From assembly GCA_932294295.1 (NCBI GenBank), contig OW028579.1, forward strand, positions 9,546,370-9,610,369: DNA of 64,000 bases, in the 5' to 3' direction. Below the pieces are notes generated by a model. That model did not search any database, was not told where the DNA came from, and was given only the letters and a program-made list of their open reading frames with translations. Made by a program: the position numbers and the translations under genes. Below are positions 1-10,008 of the stretch, in pieces. The stretch's first letter is position 1, and each line of letters starts with the position of its first letter. This DNA is from Alitta virens. Its lineage: Eukaryota > Annelida > Polychaeta > Phyllodocida > Nereididae.

Positions 1-46
1 CTTACTACTTCATCGGCGCGGCCTGTGAGTCTGGCATCTCACTGCA

Positions 47-56
47 AAGTGCACTT
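47..56. other. AAGTGCACTT palindrome in about 40% of monomers (exemplar in k0)
   Basis: Offsets 47-56 read AAGTGCACTT, a perfect 10-bp palindrome, in types C, K, KG, S, S' and B. The other types have AATTGCACTT, which breaks the symmetry. The state is tightly linked to ggc versus ttt at offsets 64-66. Function is unknown. Confidence 0.55.
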
Positions 57-213
57 CCTACATGGCTGTGTACTCTTGATAATTTAACTGTGCCACGTCG
101 TTCCCTGACGCTACTATAGACTATTTCACTTCGGTGTTGCATTGTTGTCGTTTGTTTTCTTGTCAGCATCCTGGCTCTCTGCAAAGGCCTTGACCCCGCT
201 ACGCACGAGTGCC

Positions 214-221
214 CCACGTGG
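214..221. other. CCACGTGG palindrome, one per monomer (exemplar in k0)
   Basis: Offsets 214-221 of the monomer read CCACGTGG, a perfect 8-bp palindrome with a CACGTG core. I saw it in every monomer I inspected, spaced exactly 278 bp apart. CACGTG is the canonical E-box/G-box core bound by bHLH and plant bZIP proteins, and a related core is part of the budding-yeast CDEI element. Binding here is only a possibility, since no expression or binding evidence can be read from the sequence. Confidence 0.6.
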
Positions 222-3200
222 CTATCATAATGCACGCTTCGTTCTCTGCCTCTCATTGGCTGTGCTAAGTGGACCTAACTTACTACATCATCGGCGCGGC
301 CTGTGAGGCTGGCATCTCACTGCTAATTGCACTTCCTACATTTTTGTGTACTCTTGATAATTTAACTGTGTCACGTCGTTCCCTGACGCTACTATAGAGT
401 ATTTCACTTCGGTGTTGCGTTGTTGTCGTTTGTTTTCTTGTCAGCATCCGGGCTGTCTGCAACGGCCTTGACCCCGCTAAGCACGAGTGCCCCACGTGGC
501 TATCATAATGCACGCTTCATCCTCTGCCACTCATTGGCTGTGCTAAGTTGGCCTAACTTACTACTTCATCGGCGCGGCCTGTGAGTCTGGCATCTCACTG
601 CAAAGTGCACTTCCTACATGGCTGTGTACTCTTGATAATTTAACTGTGCCACGTCGTTCCCTGACGCTACTATAGACTATTTCACTTCGGTGTTGCATTG
701 TTGTCGTTTGTTTTCTTGTCAGCATCCTGGCTCTCTGCAAAGGCCTTGACCCCGCTACGCACGAGTGCCCCACGTGGCTATCATAATGCACGCTTCGTCC
801 TCTGCCTCTCATTGGCTGTGCTAAGTGTACTCAACTTACTACTTCATCGGCGCGGCCTGTGAGTCTGGCATCTCACTGCTAATTGCACTTCCTACATTTT
901 TGTGTACTCTTGATAATTTAACTGTGCCACGTCGTTCCCTGACGCTACTATTGACTATTTCACTTCGGTGTTGCATTGTTGTCGTTTGTTTTCTTGTCAG
1001 CATCCTGGCTCTCTGCAACGGCCTTGACCCCGCTACGCACGAGTGCCCCACGTGGCTATCATAATGCACGCTTCATCCTCTGCCTCTCATTGGCTGTGCT
1101 AAGTGGACCTAACTTACTACATCATCGGCGCGGCCTGTGAGTCTGGCATCTCACTGCTAAGTGCACTTCCTACATGGCTGTGTACTCTTGATAATTTAAC
1201 TGTGCCACGTCGTTCCCTGACGCTACTATAGACTATTTCACTTCGGTGTTGCTTTGTTGTCGTTTGTTTTCTTGTCAGCATTCTGGCTCTCTGCAACGGC
1301 CTTGACCCCGCTACGCACGAGTGCCCCACGTGGCTATCATAATGCACGCTTCGTTCTCTGTCTCTCATTGGCTGTGCTAAGTGGACCTAACTTACTACTT
1401 CATCGGCGCGGCCTGTGAGTCTGGCATCTCACTGCTAAGTGCACTTCCTACATGGCTGTATACTCTTGATAATTTAACTGTGCCACGTCGTTCCCTGACG
1501 CTACTTTAGACTATTTCACTTCGGTGTTGCATTGTTGTCGTTTGTTTTCTTGTCAGCATCCTGGCTCTCTGCAACGGCCTTGACCCCGCTACGCACGAGT
1601 GCCCCACGTGGCTATCATAATTCACGCTTCGTCCCCTGCCTCTCATTGGCTGTGCTAAGTGGACCTAACTTACTACATCATCGGCGCGGCCTGTGAGGCT
1701 GGCATCTCACTGCTAATTGCACTTCCTACATTTTTGTGTACTCTTGATAATTTAACTGTGTCACGTCGTTCCCTGACGCTACTATAGAGTATTTCACTTC
1801 GGTGTTGCGTTGTTGTCGTTTGTTTTCTTGTCAGCATCCGGGCTCTCTGCAACGGCCTTGACCCCGCTACGCACGAGTGCCCCACGTGGCTATCATAATG
1901 CACGCTTCATCCTCTGCCACTCATTGGCTGTGCTAAGTTGGCCTAACTTACTACTTCATCGGCGCGGCCTGTGAGTCTGGCATCTCACTGCAAAGTGCAC
2001 TTCCTACATGGCTGTGTACTCTTGATAATTTAACTGTGCCACGTCGTTCCATGACGCTACTATAGACTATTTCACTTCGGTGTTGCATTGTTGTCGTTTG
2101 TTTTCTTGTCAGCATCCTGGCTCTCTGCAAAGGCCTTGACCCCGCTACGCACGAGTGCCCCACGTGGCTATCATAATGCACGCTTCGTTCTCTGTCTCTC
2201 ATTGGCTGTGCTAAGTGGACCTAACTTACTACTTCATCGGCGCGGCCTGTGAGTCTGGCATCTCACTGCTAAGTGCACTTCCTACATGGCTGTGTACTCT
2301 TGATAATTTAACTGTGCCACGTCGTTCCCTGACGCTACTTTAGACTATTTCACTTCGGTGTTGCATTGTTGTCGTTTGTTTTCTTGTCAGCATCCTGGCT
2401 CTCTGCAACGGCCTTGACCCCGCTACGCACGAGTGCCCCACGTGGCTATCATAATTCACGCTTCGTCCCCTGCCTCTCATTGGCTGTGCTAAGTGGACCT
2501 AACTTACTACATCATCGGCGCGGCCTGTGAGGCTGGCATCTCACTGCTAATTGCACTTCCTACATTTTTGTGTACTCTTGATAATTTAACTGTGTCACGT
2601 CGTTCCCTGACGCTACTATAGAGTATTTCACTTCGGTGTTGCGTTGTTGTCGTTTGTTTTCTTGTCAGCATCCGGGCTGTCTGCAACGGCCTTGACCCCG
2701 CTAAGCACGAGTGCCCCACGTGGCTATCATAATGCACGCTTCATCCTCTGCCACTCATTGGCTGTGCTAAGTTGGCCTAACTTACTACTTCATCGGCGCG
2801 GCCTGTGAGTCTGGCATCTCACTGCAAAGTGCACTTCCTACATGGCTGTGTACTCTTGATAATTTAACTGTGCCACGTCGTTCCCTGACGCTACTATAGA
2901 CTATTTCACTTCGGTGTTGCATTGTTGTCGTTTGTTTTCTTGTCAGCATCCTGGCTCTCTGCAAAGGCCTTGACCCCGCTACGCACGAGTGCCCCACGTG
3001 GCTATCATAATGCACGCTTCGTCCTCTGCCTCTCATTGGCTGTGCTAAGTGTACTCAACTTACTACTTCATCGGCGCGGCCTGTGAGTCTGGCATCTCAC
3101 TGCTAATTGCACTTCCTACATTTTTGTGTACTCTTGATAATTTAACTGTGCCACGTCGTTCCCTGACGCTACTATTGACTATTTCACTTCGGTGTTGCAT

Positions 3201-3336
3201 TGTTGTCGTTTGTTTTCTTGTCAGCATCCTGGCTCTCTGCAACGGCCTTGACCCCGCTACGCACGAGTGCCCCACGTGGCTATCATAATTCACGCTTCGT
3301 CCCCTGCCTCTCATTGGCTGTGCTAAGTGGACCTAA

Positions 3337-3614
3337 CTTACTACATCATCGGCGCGGCCTGTGAGGCTGGCATCTCACTGCTAATTGCACTTCCTACATT
3401 TTTGTGTACTCTTGATAATTTAACTGTGTCACGTCGTTCCCTGACGCTACTATAGAGTATTTCACTTCGGTGTTGCGTTGTTGTCGTTTGTTTTCTTGTC
3501 AGCATCCGGGCTGTCTGCAACGGCCTTGACCCCGCTAAGCACGAGTGCCCCACGTGGCTATCATAATGCACGCTTCATCCTCTGCCACTCATTGGCTGTG
3601 CTAAGTTGGCCTAA
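3337..3614 (+). repeat. Monomer type L (exemplar k12)
   Basis: Type L has gaggctgg at offset 27, aattgc at offset 47, ttt at 64-66, tgtcac at offset 91, tatagagt at 117, ccgggctgtc at 170 and gctaagcacg at 198. Copies: k = 1, 9, 12, 21, 24, 31, 33, 37, 44, 92, and a subtype with gctttg instead of gcgttg at offset 139 at k = 65, 72, 170, 205. The tail ends ccactc, then aagttggcc. L is normally followed by C; where it is followed directly by Y or YH (k31-k32, k72-k73), one C monomer appears to have been lost. Confidence 0.9.
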
Positions 3615-3892
3615 CTTACTACTTCATCGGCGCGGCCTGTGAGTCTGGCATCTCACTGCAAAGTGCACTTCCTACATGGCTGTGTACTCTTGATAATTTA
3701 ACTGTGCCACGTCGTTCCCTGACGCTACTATAGACTATTTCACTTCGGTGTTGCATTGTTGTCGTTTGTTTTCTTGTCAGCATCCTGGCTCTCTGCAAAG
3801 GCCTTGACCCCGCTACGCACGAGTGCCCCACGTGGCTATCATAATGCACGCTTCGTCCTCTGCCTCTCATTGGCTGTGCTAAGTGTACTCAA
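3615..3892 (+). repeat. Monomer type C (exemplar k13)
   Basis: Type C is recognised by gcaaagtgc at offset 45, ggc at offsets 64-66, tatagact at offset 117, and ctgcaaagg at offset 180. There are 31 copies: k = 0, 2, 7, 10, 13, 19, 22, 25, 29, 34, 38, 42, 45, 66, 90, 93, 105, 108, 123, 126, 136, 139, 155, 158, 171, 179, 182, 197, 206, 214, 217. It almost always follows an L or L' monomer. Copies followed by Y or YH carry the tail gtgtactcaac. In the right half of the window, copies followed by S' carry gttagc at offset 162 (k105, 123, 136, 155, 179, 197, 214). k7, k19, k29 and k42 share ttccatgac at offset 101. Confidence 0.9.
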
Positions 3893-4170
3893 CTTACTAC
3901 TTCATCGGCGCGGCCTGTGAGTCTGGCATCTCACTGCTAATTGCACTTCCTACATTTTTGTGTACTCTTGATAATTTAACTGTGCCACGTCGTTCCCTGA
4001 CGCTACTATTGACTATTTCACTTCGGTGTTGCATTGTTGTCGTTTGTTTTCTTGTCAGCATCCTGGCTCTCTGCAACGGCCTTGACCCCGCTACGCACGA
4101 GTGCCCCACGTGGCTATCATAATGCACGCTTCATCCTCTGCCTCTCATTGGCTGTGCTAAGTGGACCTAA
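3893..4170 (+). repeat. Monomer type Y (exemplar k14)
   Basis: Type Y has aattgc at 47, ttt at 64-66, tattgact at 117 and ctctctgcaacgg at 175. Copies: k = 3, 11, 14, 23, 26, 32, 36, 39, 46, 87, and the left part of 127. k11, 23, 32 and 36 carry the alternative tail taattcacg followed by cgtcccc. Because tattgact replaces tatagact, a plus-strand reading frame that other types close stays open for 79 codons, starting at GTG. This is a consequence of one substitution and not evidence for a gene. Confidence 0.88.
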
Positions 4171-4448
4171 CTTACTACATCATCGGCGCGGCCTGTGAGT
4201 CTGGCATCTCACTGCTAATTGCACTTCCTACATTTTTGTGTACTCTTGATAATTTAACTGTGCCACGTCGTTCCCTGACGCTACTATTGACTATTTCACT
4301 TCGGTGTTGCATTGTTGTCGTTTGTTTTCTTGTCAGCATCCTGGCTCTCTGCAACGGCCTTGACCCCGCTACGCACGAGTGCCCCACGTGGCTATCATAA
4401 TGCACGCTTCATCCTCTGCCTCTCATTGGCTGTGCTAAGTGGACCTAA
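4171..4448 (+). repeat. Chimeric monomer k15 (T left, Y right)
   Basis: The monomer begins with the acatc start typical of T monomers and has Y-type tattgact downstream. The switch lies between about 4,179 and 4,288, where the two types do not differ. It sits at the boundary of the two 12-mer copies. Confidence 0.7.
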
Positions 4449-4726
4449 CTTACTACATCATCGGCGCGGCCTGTGAGTCTGGCATCTCACTGCTAAGTGC
4501 ACTTCCTACATGGCTGTGTACTCTTGATAATTTAACTGTGCCACGTCGTTCCCTGACGCTACTATAGACTATTTCACTTCGGTGTTGCTTTGTTGTCGTT
4601 TGTTTTCTTGTCAGCATTCTGGCTCTCTGCAACGGCCTTGACCCCGCTACGCACGAGTGCCCCACGTGGCTATCATAATGCACGCTTCGTTCTCTGTCTC
4701 TCATTGGCTGTGCTAAGTGGACCTAA
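4449..4726 (+). repeat. Monomer type K (exemplar k16)
   Basis: Type K has ctaagtgc at 45, ggc at 64-66, tatagact at 117, gctttg at 139, cattctgg at 167 and the tail gttctctgtctctc at 241. Copies: k = 4, 16, 48, 83, 88 (modified), 102, 120, 133, 152, 176, 194, 211, 229. The copies from k102 on carry gcaatgg at offset 181, while left-hand copies carry gcaacgg, so the type has split into an older and a newer subtype. In the right half of the window it follows D and precedes S. Confidence 0.88.
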
Positions 4727-5004
4727 CTTACTACTTCATCGGCGCGGCCTGTGAGTCTGGCATCTCACTGCTAAGTGCACTTCCTACATGGCTGTATACT
4801 CTTGATAATTTAACTGTGCCACGTCGTTCCCTGACGCTACTTTAGACTATTTCACTTCGGTGTTGCATTGTTGTCGTTTGTTTTCTTGTCAGCATCCTGG
4901 CTCTCTGCAACGGCCTTGACCCCGCTACGCACGAGTGCCCCACGTGGCTATCATAATTCACGCTTCGTCCCCTGCCTCTCATTGGCTGTGCTAAGTGGAC
5001 CTAA
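4727..5004 (+). repeat. Monomer type S (exemplar k17)
   Basis: Type S has ctaagtgc at 45, ggc at 64-66, tttagact at 117 region (a to t at offset 116), gcattg at 139 and the tail taattcacg with cgtcccc. Copies: k = 5, 8, 17, 20, 30, 43, 49, 64, 71, 91, 103, 121, 134, 150 (left part), 153, 169, 177, 195, 204, 212. A subtype with gtatactc at offset 69 is k5, 17, 49, 64, 71, 150, 169, 204. The tttagac change places a TAA in the minus-strand frame that is open in many other types. Confidence 0.88.
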
Positions 5005-5282
5005 CTTACTACATCATCGGCGCGGCCTGTGAGGCTGGCATCTCACTGCTAATTGCACTTCCTACATTTTTGTGTACTCTTGATAATTTAACTGTGTCAC
5101 GTCGTTCCCTGACGCTACTATAGAGTATTTCACTTCGGTGTTGCGTTGTTGTCGTTTGTTTTCTTGTCAGCATCCGGGCTCTCTGCAACGGCCTTGACCC
5201 CGCTACGCACGAGTGCCCCACGTGGCTATCATAATGCACGCTTCATCCTCTGCCACTCATTGGCTGTGCTAAGTTGGCCTAA
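5005..5282 (+). repeat. Monomer type L' (exemplar k18)
   Basis: L' resembles L (gaggctgg at 27, aattgc, tgtcac at 91, tatagagt, gcgttg) but has ccgggctctc at 170 and gctacgcacg at 198. Copies: k = 6, 18, 89, 104, 107, 122, 125, 135, 138, 154, 157, 178, 181, 196, 199, 213, 216. It is followed by C in all these copies except k199, where the next monomer is the chimera k200 whose left part is C. Confidence 0.88.
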
Positions 5283-6394
5283 CTTACTACTTCATCGGCG
5301 CGGCCTGTGAGTCTGGCATCTCACTGCAAAGTGCACTTCCTACATGGCTGTGTACTCTTGATAATTTAACTGTGCCACGTCGTTCCATGACGCTACTATA
5401 GACTATTTCACTTCGGTGTTGCATTGTTGTCGTTTGTTTTCTTGTCAGCATCCTGGCTCTCTGCAAAGGCCTTGACCCCGCTACGCACGAGTGCCCCACG
5501 TGGCTATCATAATGCACGCTTCGTTCTCTGTCTCTCATTGGCTGTGCTAAGTGGACCTAACTTACTACTTCATCGGCGCGGCCTGTGAGTCTGGCATCTC
5601 ACTGCTAAGTGCACTTCCTACATGGCTGTGTACTCTTGATAATTTAACTGTGCCACGTCGTTCCCTGACGCTACTTTAGACTATTTCACTTCGGTGTTGC
5701 ATTGTTGTCGTTTGTTTTCTTGTCAGCATCCTGGCTCTCTGCAACGGCCTTGACCCCGCTACGCACGAGTGCCCCACGTGGCTATCATAATTCACGCTTC
5801 GTCCCCTGCCTCTCATTGGCTGTGCTAAGTGGACCTAACTTACTACATCATCGGCGCGGCCTGTGAGGCTGGCATCTCACTGCTAATTGCACTTCCTACA
5901 TTTTTGTGTACTCTTGATAATTTAACTGTGTCACGTCGTTCCCTGACGCTACTATAGAGTATTTCACTTCGGTGTTGCGTTGTTGTCGTTTGTTTTCTTG
6001 TCAGCATCCGGGCTGTCTGCAACGGCCTTGACCCCGCTAAGCACGAGTGCCCCACGTGGCTATCATAATGCACGCTTCATCCTCTGCCACTCATTGGCTG
6101 TGCTAAGTTGGCCTAACTTACTACTTCATCGGCGCGGCCTGTGAGTCTGGCATCTCACTGCAAAGTGCACTTCCTACATGGCTGTGTACTCTTGATAATT
6201 TAACTGTGCCACGTCGTTCCCTGACGCTACTATAGACTATTTCACTTCGGTGTTGCATTGTTGTCGTTTGTTTTCTTGTCAGCATCCTGGCTCTCTGCAA
6301 AGGCCTTGACCCCGCTACGCACGAGTGCCCCACGTGGCTATCATAATGCACGCTTCGTCCTCTGCCTCTCATTGGCTGTGCTAAGTGTACTCAA

Positions 6395-8896
6395 CTTACT
6401 ACTTCATCGGCGCGGCCTGTGAGTCTGGCATCTCACTGCTAATTGCACTTCCTACATTTTTGTGTACTCTTGATAATTTAACTGTGCCACGTCGTTCCCT
6501 GACGCTACTATTGACTATTTCACTTCGGTGTTGCATTGTTGTCGTTTGTTTTCTTGTCAGCATCCTGGCTCTCTGCAACGGCCTTGACCCCGCTACGCAC
6601 GAGTGCCCCACGTGGCTATCATAATTCACGCTTCGTCCCCTGCCTCTCATTGGCTGTGCTAAGTGGACCTAACTTACTACATCATCGGCGCGGCCTGTGA
6701 GGCTGGCATCTCACTGCTAATTGCACTTCCTACATTTTTGTGTACTCTTGATAATTTAACTGTGTCACGTCGTTCCCTGACGCTACTATAGAGTATTTCA
6801 CTTCGGTGTTGCGTTGTTGTCGTTTGTTTTCTTGTCAGCATCCGGGCTGTCTGCAACGGCCTTGACCCCGCTAAGCACGAGTGCCCCACGTGGCTATCAT
6901 AATGCACGCTTCATCCTCTGCCACTCATTGGCTGTGCTAAGTTGGCCTAACTTACTACTTCATCGGCGCGGCCTGTGAGTCTGGCATCTCACTGCAAAGT
7001 GCACTTCCTACATGGCTGTGTACTCTTGATAATTTAACTGTGCCACGTCGTTCCCTGACGCTACTATAGACTATTTCACTTCGGTGTTGCATTGTTGTCG
7101 TTTGTTTTCTTGTCAGCATCCTGGCTCTCTGCAAAGGCCTTGACCCCGCTACGCACGAGTGCCCCACGTGGCTATCATAATGCACGCTTCGTCCTCTGCC
7201 TCTCATTGGCTGTGCTAAGTGTACTCAACTTACTACTTCATCGGCGCGGCCTGTGAGTCTGGCATCTCACTGCTAATTGCACTTCCTACATTTTTGTGTA
7301 CTCTTGATAATTTAACTGTGCCACGTCGTTCCCTGACGCTACTATTGACTATTTCACTTCGGTGTTGCATTGTTGTCGTTTGTTTTCTTGTCAGCATCCT
7401 GGCTCTCTGCAACGGCCTTGACCCCGCTACGCACGAGTGCCCCACGTGGCTATCATAATGCACGCTTCATCCTCTGCCTCTCATTGGCTGTGCTAAGTGG
7501 ACCTAACTTACTACATCATCGGCGCGGCCTGTGAGTCTGGCATCTCACTGCTAATTGCACTTCCTACATTTTTGTGTACTCTTGATAATTTAACTGTGCC
7601 ACGTTGTTCCCTGACGCTACTATAGAGTATTTCACTTCGGTGTTGCTTTGTTGTCGTTTGTTTTCTTGTCAGCATCCTGGCTCTCTGCAACGGACTTGAC
7701 CCCGCTACGCACGAGTGCCCCACGTGGCTATCATAATGCACGCTTCATCCTCTGCCACTCATTGGCTGTGCTAAGTTGGCCTAACTTACTACTTCATCGG
7801 CGCGGCCTGTGAGTCTGGCATCTCACTGCTAAGTGCACTTCCTACATGGCTGTGTACTCTTGATAATTTAACTGTGCCACGTCGTTCCCTGACGCTACTA
7901 TAGAGTATTTCACTTCGGTGTTGCGTTGTTGTCGTTTGTTTTCTTGTCAGCATCCGGGCTCTCTGCAACGGCCTTGACCCCGCTACGCACGAGTGCCCCA
8001 CGTGGCTATCATAATGCACGCTTGATCCTCTGCCACTCATTGGCTGTGCTAAGTTGGCCTAACTTACTACTTCATCGGCGCGGCCTGTGAGTCTGGCATC
8101 TCACTGCAAAGTGCACTTCCTACATGGCTGTGTACTCTTGATAATTTAACTGTGCCACGTCGTTCCATGACGCTACTATAGACTATTTCACTTCGGTGTT
8201 GCATTGTTGTCGTTTGTTTTCTTGTCAGCATCCTGGCTCTCTGCTAAGGCCTTGACCCCGCTACGCACGAGTGCCCCACGTGGCTATCATAATGCACGCT
8301 TCGTTCTCTGTCTCTCATTGGCTGTGCTAAGTGGACCTAACTTACTACTTCATCGGCGCGGCCTGTGAGTCTGGCATCTCACTGCTAAGTGCACTTCCTA
8401 CATGGCTGTGTACTCTTGATAATTTAACTGTGCCACGTCGTTCCCTGACGCTACTTTAGACTATTTCACTTCGGTGTTGCATTGTTGTCGTTTGTTTTCT
8501 TGTCAGCATCCTGGCTCTCTGCAACGGCCTTGACCCCGCTACGCACGAGTGCCCCACGTGGCTATCATAATTCACGCTTCGTCCCCTGCCTCTCATTGGC
8601 TGTGCTAAGTGGACCTAACTTACTACATCATCGGCGCGGCCTGTGAGGCTGGCATCTCACTGCTAATTGCACTTCCTACATTTTTGTGTACTCTTGATAA
8701 TTTAACTGTGTCACGTCGTTCCCTGACGCTACTATAGAGTATTTCACTTCGGTGTTGCGTTGTTGTCGTTTGTTTTCTTGTCAGCATCCGGGCTGTCTGC
8801 AACGGCCTTGACCCCGCTAAGCACGAGTGCCCCACGTGGCTATCATAATGCACGCTTCATCCTCTGCCACTCATTGGCTGTGCTAAGTTGGCCTAA
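6395..8896 (+). repeat. 13-mer repeat copy 1 (k23-k31)
   Basis: The order is Y-L-C-Y-T-chimera-C-S-L. It recurs at 10,009-12,510, an offset of 3,614 bp or 13 monomers. Differences include a CpG c to t at 7,605 in k27, and gctaagg instead of gcaaagg in k29, which adds a stop to the minus-strand frame. It overlaps the end of 12-mer copy 2, so the two duplications are nested. Confidence 0.85.
7785..8062 (+). repeat. Chimeric monomer k28 (K/S left, L' right)
   Basis: The left part has ctaagtgc, ggc and tgccac (K or S), and the right part has tatagagt, gcgttg, ccgggctctc and a ccactc tail (L'). The switch lies between about 7,877 and 7,905. A private c to g at 8,024 (cttgatcc) is shared only with k41 (11,399-11,676), so the chimera arose once and was then duplicated. 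Confidence 0.82.
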
Positions 8897-9730
8897 CTTA
8901 CTACTTCATCGGCGCGGCCTGTGAGTCTGGCATCTCACTGCTAATTGCACTTCCTACATTTTTGTGTACTCTTGATAATTTAACTGTGCCACGTCGTTCC
9001 CTGACGCTACTATTGACTATTTCACTTCGGTGTTGCATTGTTGTCGTTTGTTTTCTTGTCAGCATCCTGGCTCTCTGCAACGGCCTTGACCCCGCTACGC
9101 ACGAGTGCCCCACGTGGCTATCATAATTCACGCTTCGTCCCCTGCCTCTCATTGGCTGTGCTAAGTGGACCTAACTTACTACATCATCGGCGCGGCCTGT
9201 GAGGCTGGCATCTCACTGCTAATTGCACTTCCTACATTTTTGTGTACTCTTGATAATTTAACTGTGTCACGTCGTTCCCTGACGCTACTATAGAGTATTT
9301 CACTTCGGTGTTGCGTTGTTGTCGTTTGTTTTCTTGTCAGCATCCGGGCTGTCTGCAACGGCCTTGACCCCGCTAAGCACGAGTGCCCCACGTGGCTATC
9401 ATAATGCACGCTTCATCCTCTGCCACTCATTGGCTGTGCTAAGTTGGCCTAACTTACTACTTCATCGGCGCGGCCTGTGAGTCTGGCATCTCACTGCAAA
9501 GTGCACTTCCTACATGGCTGTGTACTCTTGATAATTTAACTGTGCCACGTCGTTCCCTGACGCTACTATAGACTATTTCACTTCGGTGTTGCATTGTTGT
9601 CGTTTGTTTTCTTGTCAGCATCCTGGCTCTCTGCAAAGGCCTTGACCCCGCTACGCACGAGTGCCCCACGTGGCTATCATAATGCACGCTTCGTCCTCTG
9701 CCTCTCATTGGCTGTGCTAAGTGTACTCAA

Positions 9731-10008
9731 CTTACTACTTCATCGGCGCGGCCTGTGAGTCTGGCATCTCACTGCTAATTGCACTTCCTACATTTTTGTG
9801 TACTCTTGATAATTTAACTGTGCCACGTCGTTCCCTGACGCTACTATAGAGTATTTCACTTCGGTGTTGCGTTGTTGTCGTTTGTTTTCTTGTCAGCATC
9901 CGGGCTGTCTGCAACGGCCTTGACCCCGCTAAGCACGAGTGCCCCACGTGGCTATCATAATGCACGCTTCATCCTCTGCCACTCATTGGCTGTGCTAAGT
10001 TGGCCTAA
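9731..10008 (+). repeat. Chimeric monomer k35 (Y left, L right)
   Basis: The left part is Y-type up to tgccac at 9,821, and the right part is L-type from tatagagt on. The switch is confined to about 9,824-9,847. Monomers k32-k34 (8,897-9,730) recur as k36-k38 (10,009-10,842) with an offset of 1,112 bp. k35 is thus the crossover monomer of a four-monomer tandem duplication. Confidence 0.85.

Larger units (their letters stand above)
1113..4170 (+). repeat. 12-mer HOR copy 1 (k4-k14)
   Basis: The order is K-S-L'-C-S-L-C-Y-L-C-Y. The same order and subtype markers recur 3,336 bp (12 monomers) to the right at 4,449-7,506, including ttccatgac in k7 and gtatactc in k5. I noticed no difference between the two copies. 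With k3 and k15 included, this is a tandem duplication of 12 monomers. Confidence 0.9.
4449..7506 (+). repeat. 12-mer HOR copy 2 (k16-k26)
   Basis: This is the second copy of the K-S-L'-C-S-L-C-Y-L-C-Y block, offset 3,336 bp from the first. It is preceded by the chimeric monomer k15, whose left end is T-like and whose remainder is Y-like. That is the expected crossover product of a 12-monomer tandem duplication. Confidence 0.9.

Noticed and set aside
99..110. Possible RNA polymerase III internal promoter (B-box-like gttcc) or a tandem small-RNA gene such as 5S rRNA, tRNA or spliced leader.
   Set aside because: The B-box consensus is not met (gttccctgac lacks the GTTCRA core), no matching A box was found, and nothing resembles 5S rRNA or tRNA.
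194..210. A CENP-B-box-like 17-mer on the minus strand, with 7 of the 9 core positions (nTTCGnnnnAnnCGGGn) matching.
   Set aside because: Two core positions mismatch. For both strands of a 278-bp unit about 0.7 such 7-of-9 matches are expected by chance, so it is not evidence of a CENP-B site.
5..256. An 83- or 76-codon minus-strand ORF is open in about 170 of 230 monomers.
   Set aside because: It lies within the 278-bp unit and recurs only because the unit recurs. Whole types (S, P, B) interrupt it with stops, the 76-codon form starts at GTG, and I recognise no domain in it. No sign of selection for coding is visible.
255..259. An ATTGG (reverse CCAAT box) in the monomers as a promoter element.
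   Set aside because: A pentamer is expected by chance in a unit of this length, and there is no associated core promoter or transcript-like structure.
825..1064. A plus-strand 79- to 95-codon ORF with hydrophobic, membrane-like stretches in Y, R and D monomers.
   Set aside because: It starts at GTG and is open only because tattgact replaces tatagact. Most monomers close it with TAG. The hydrophobicity follows from a T-rich strand. An array shadow is the simplest reading.
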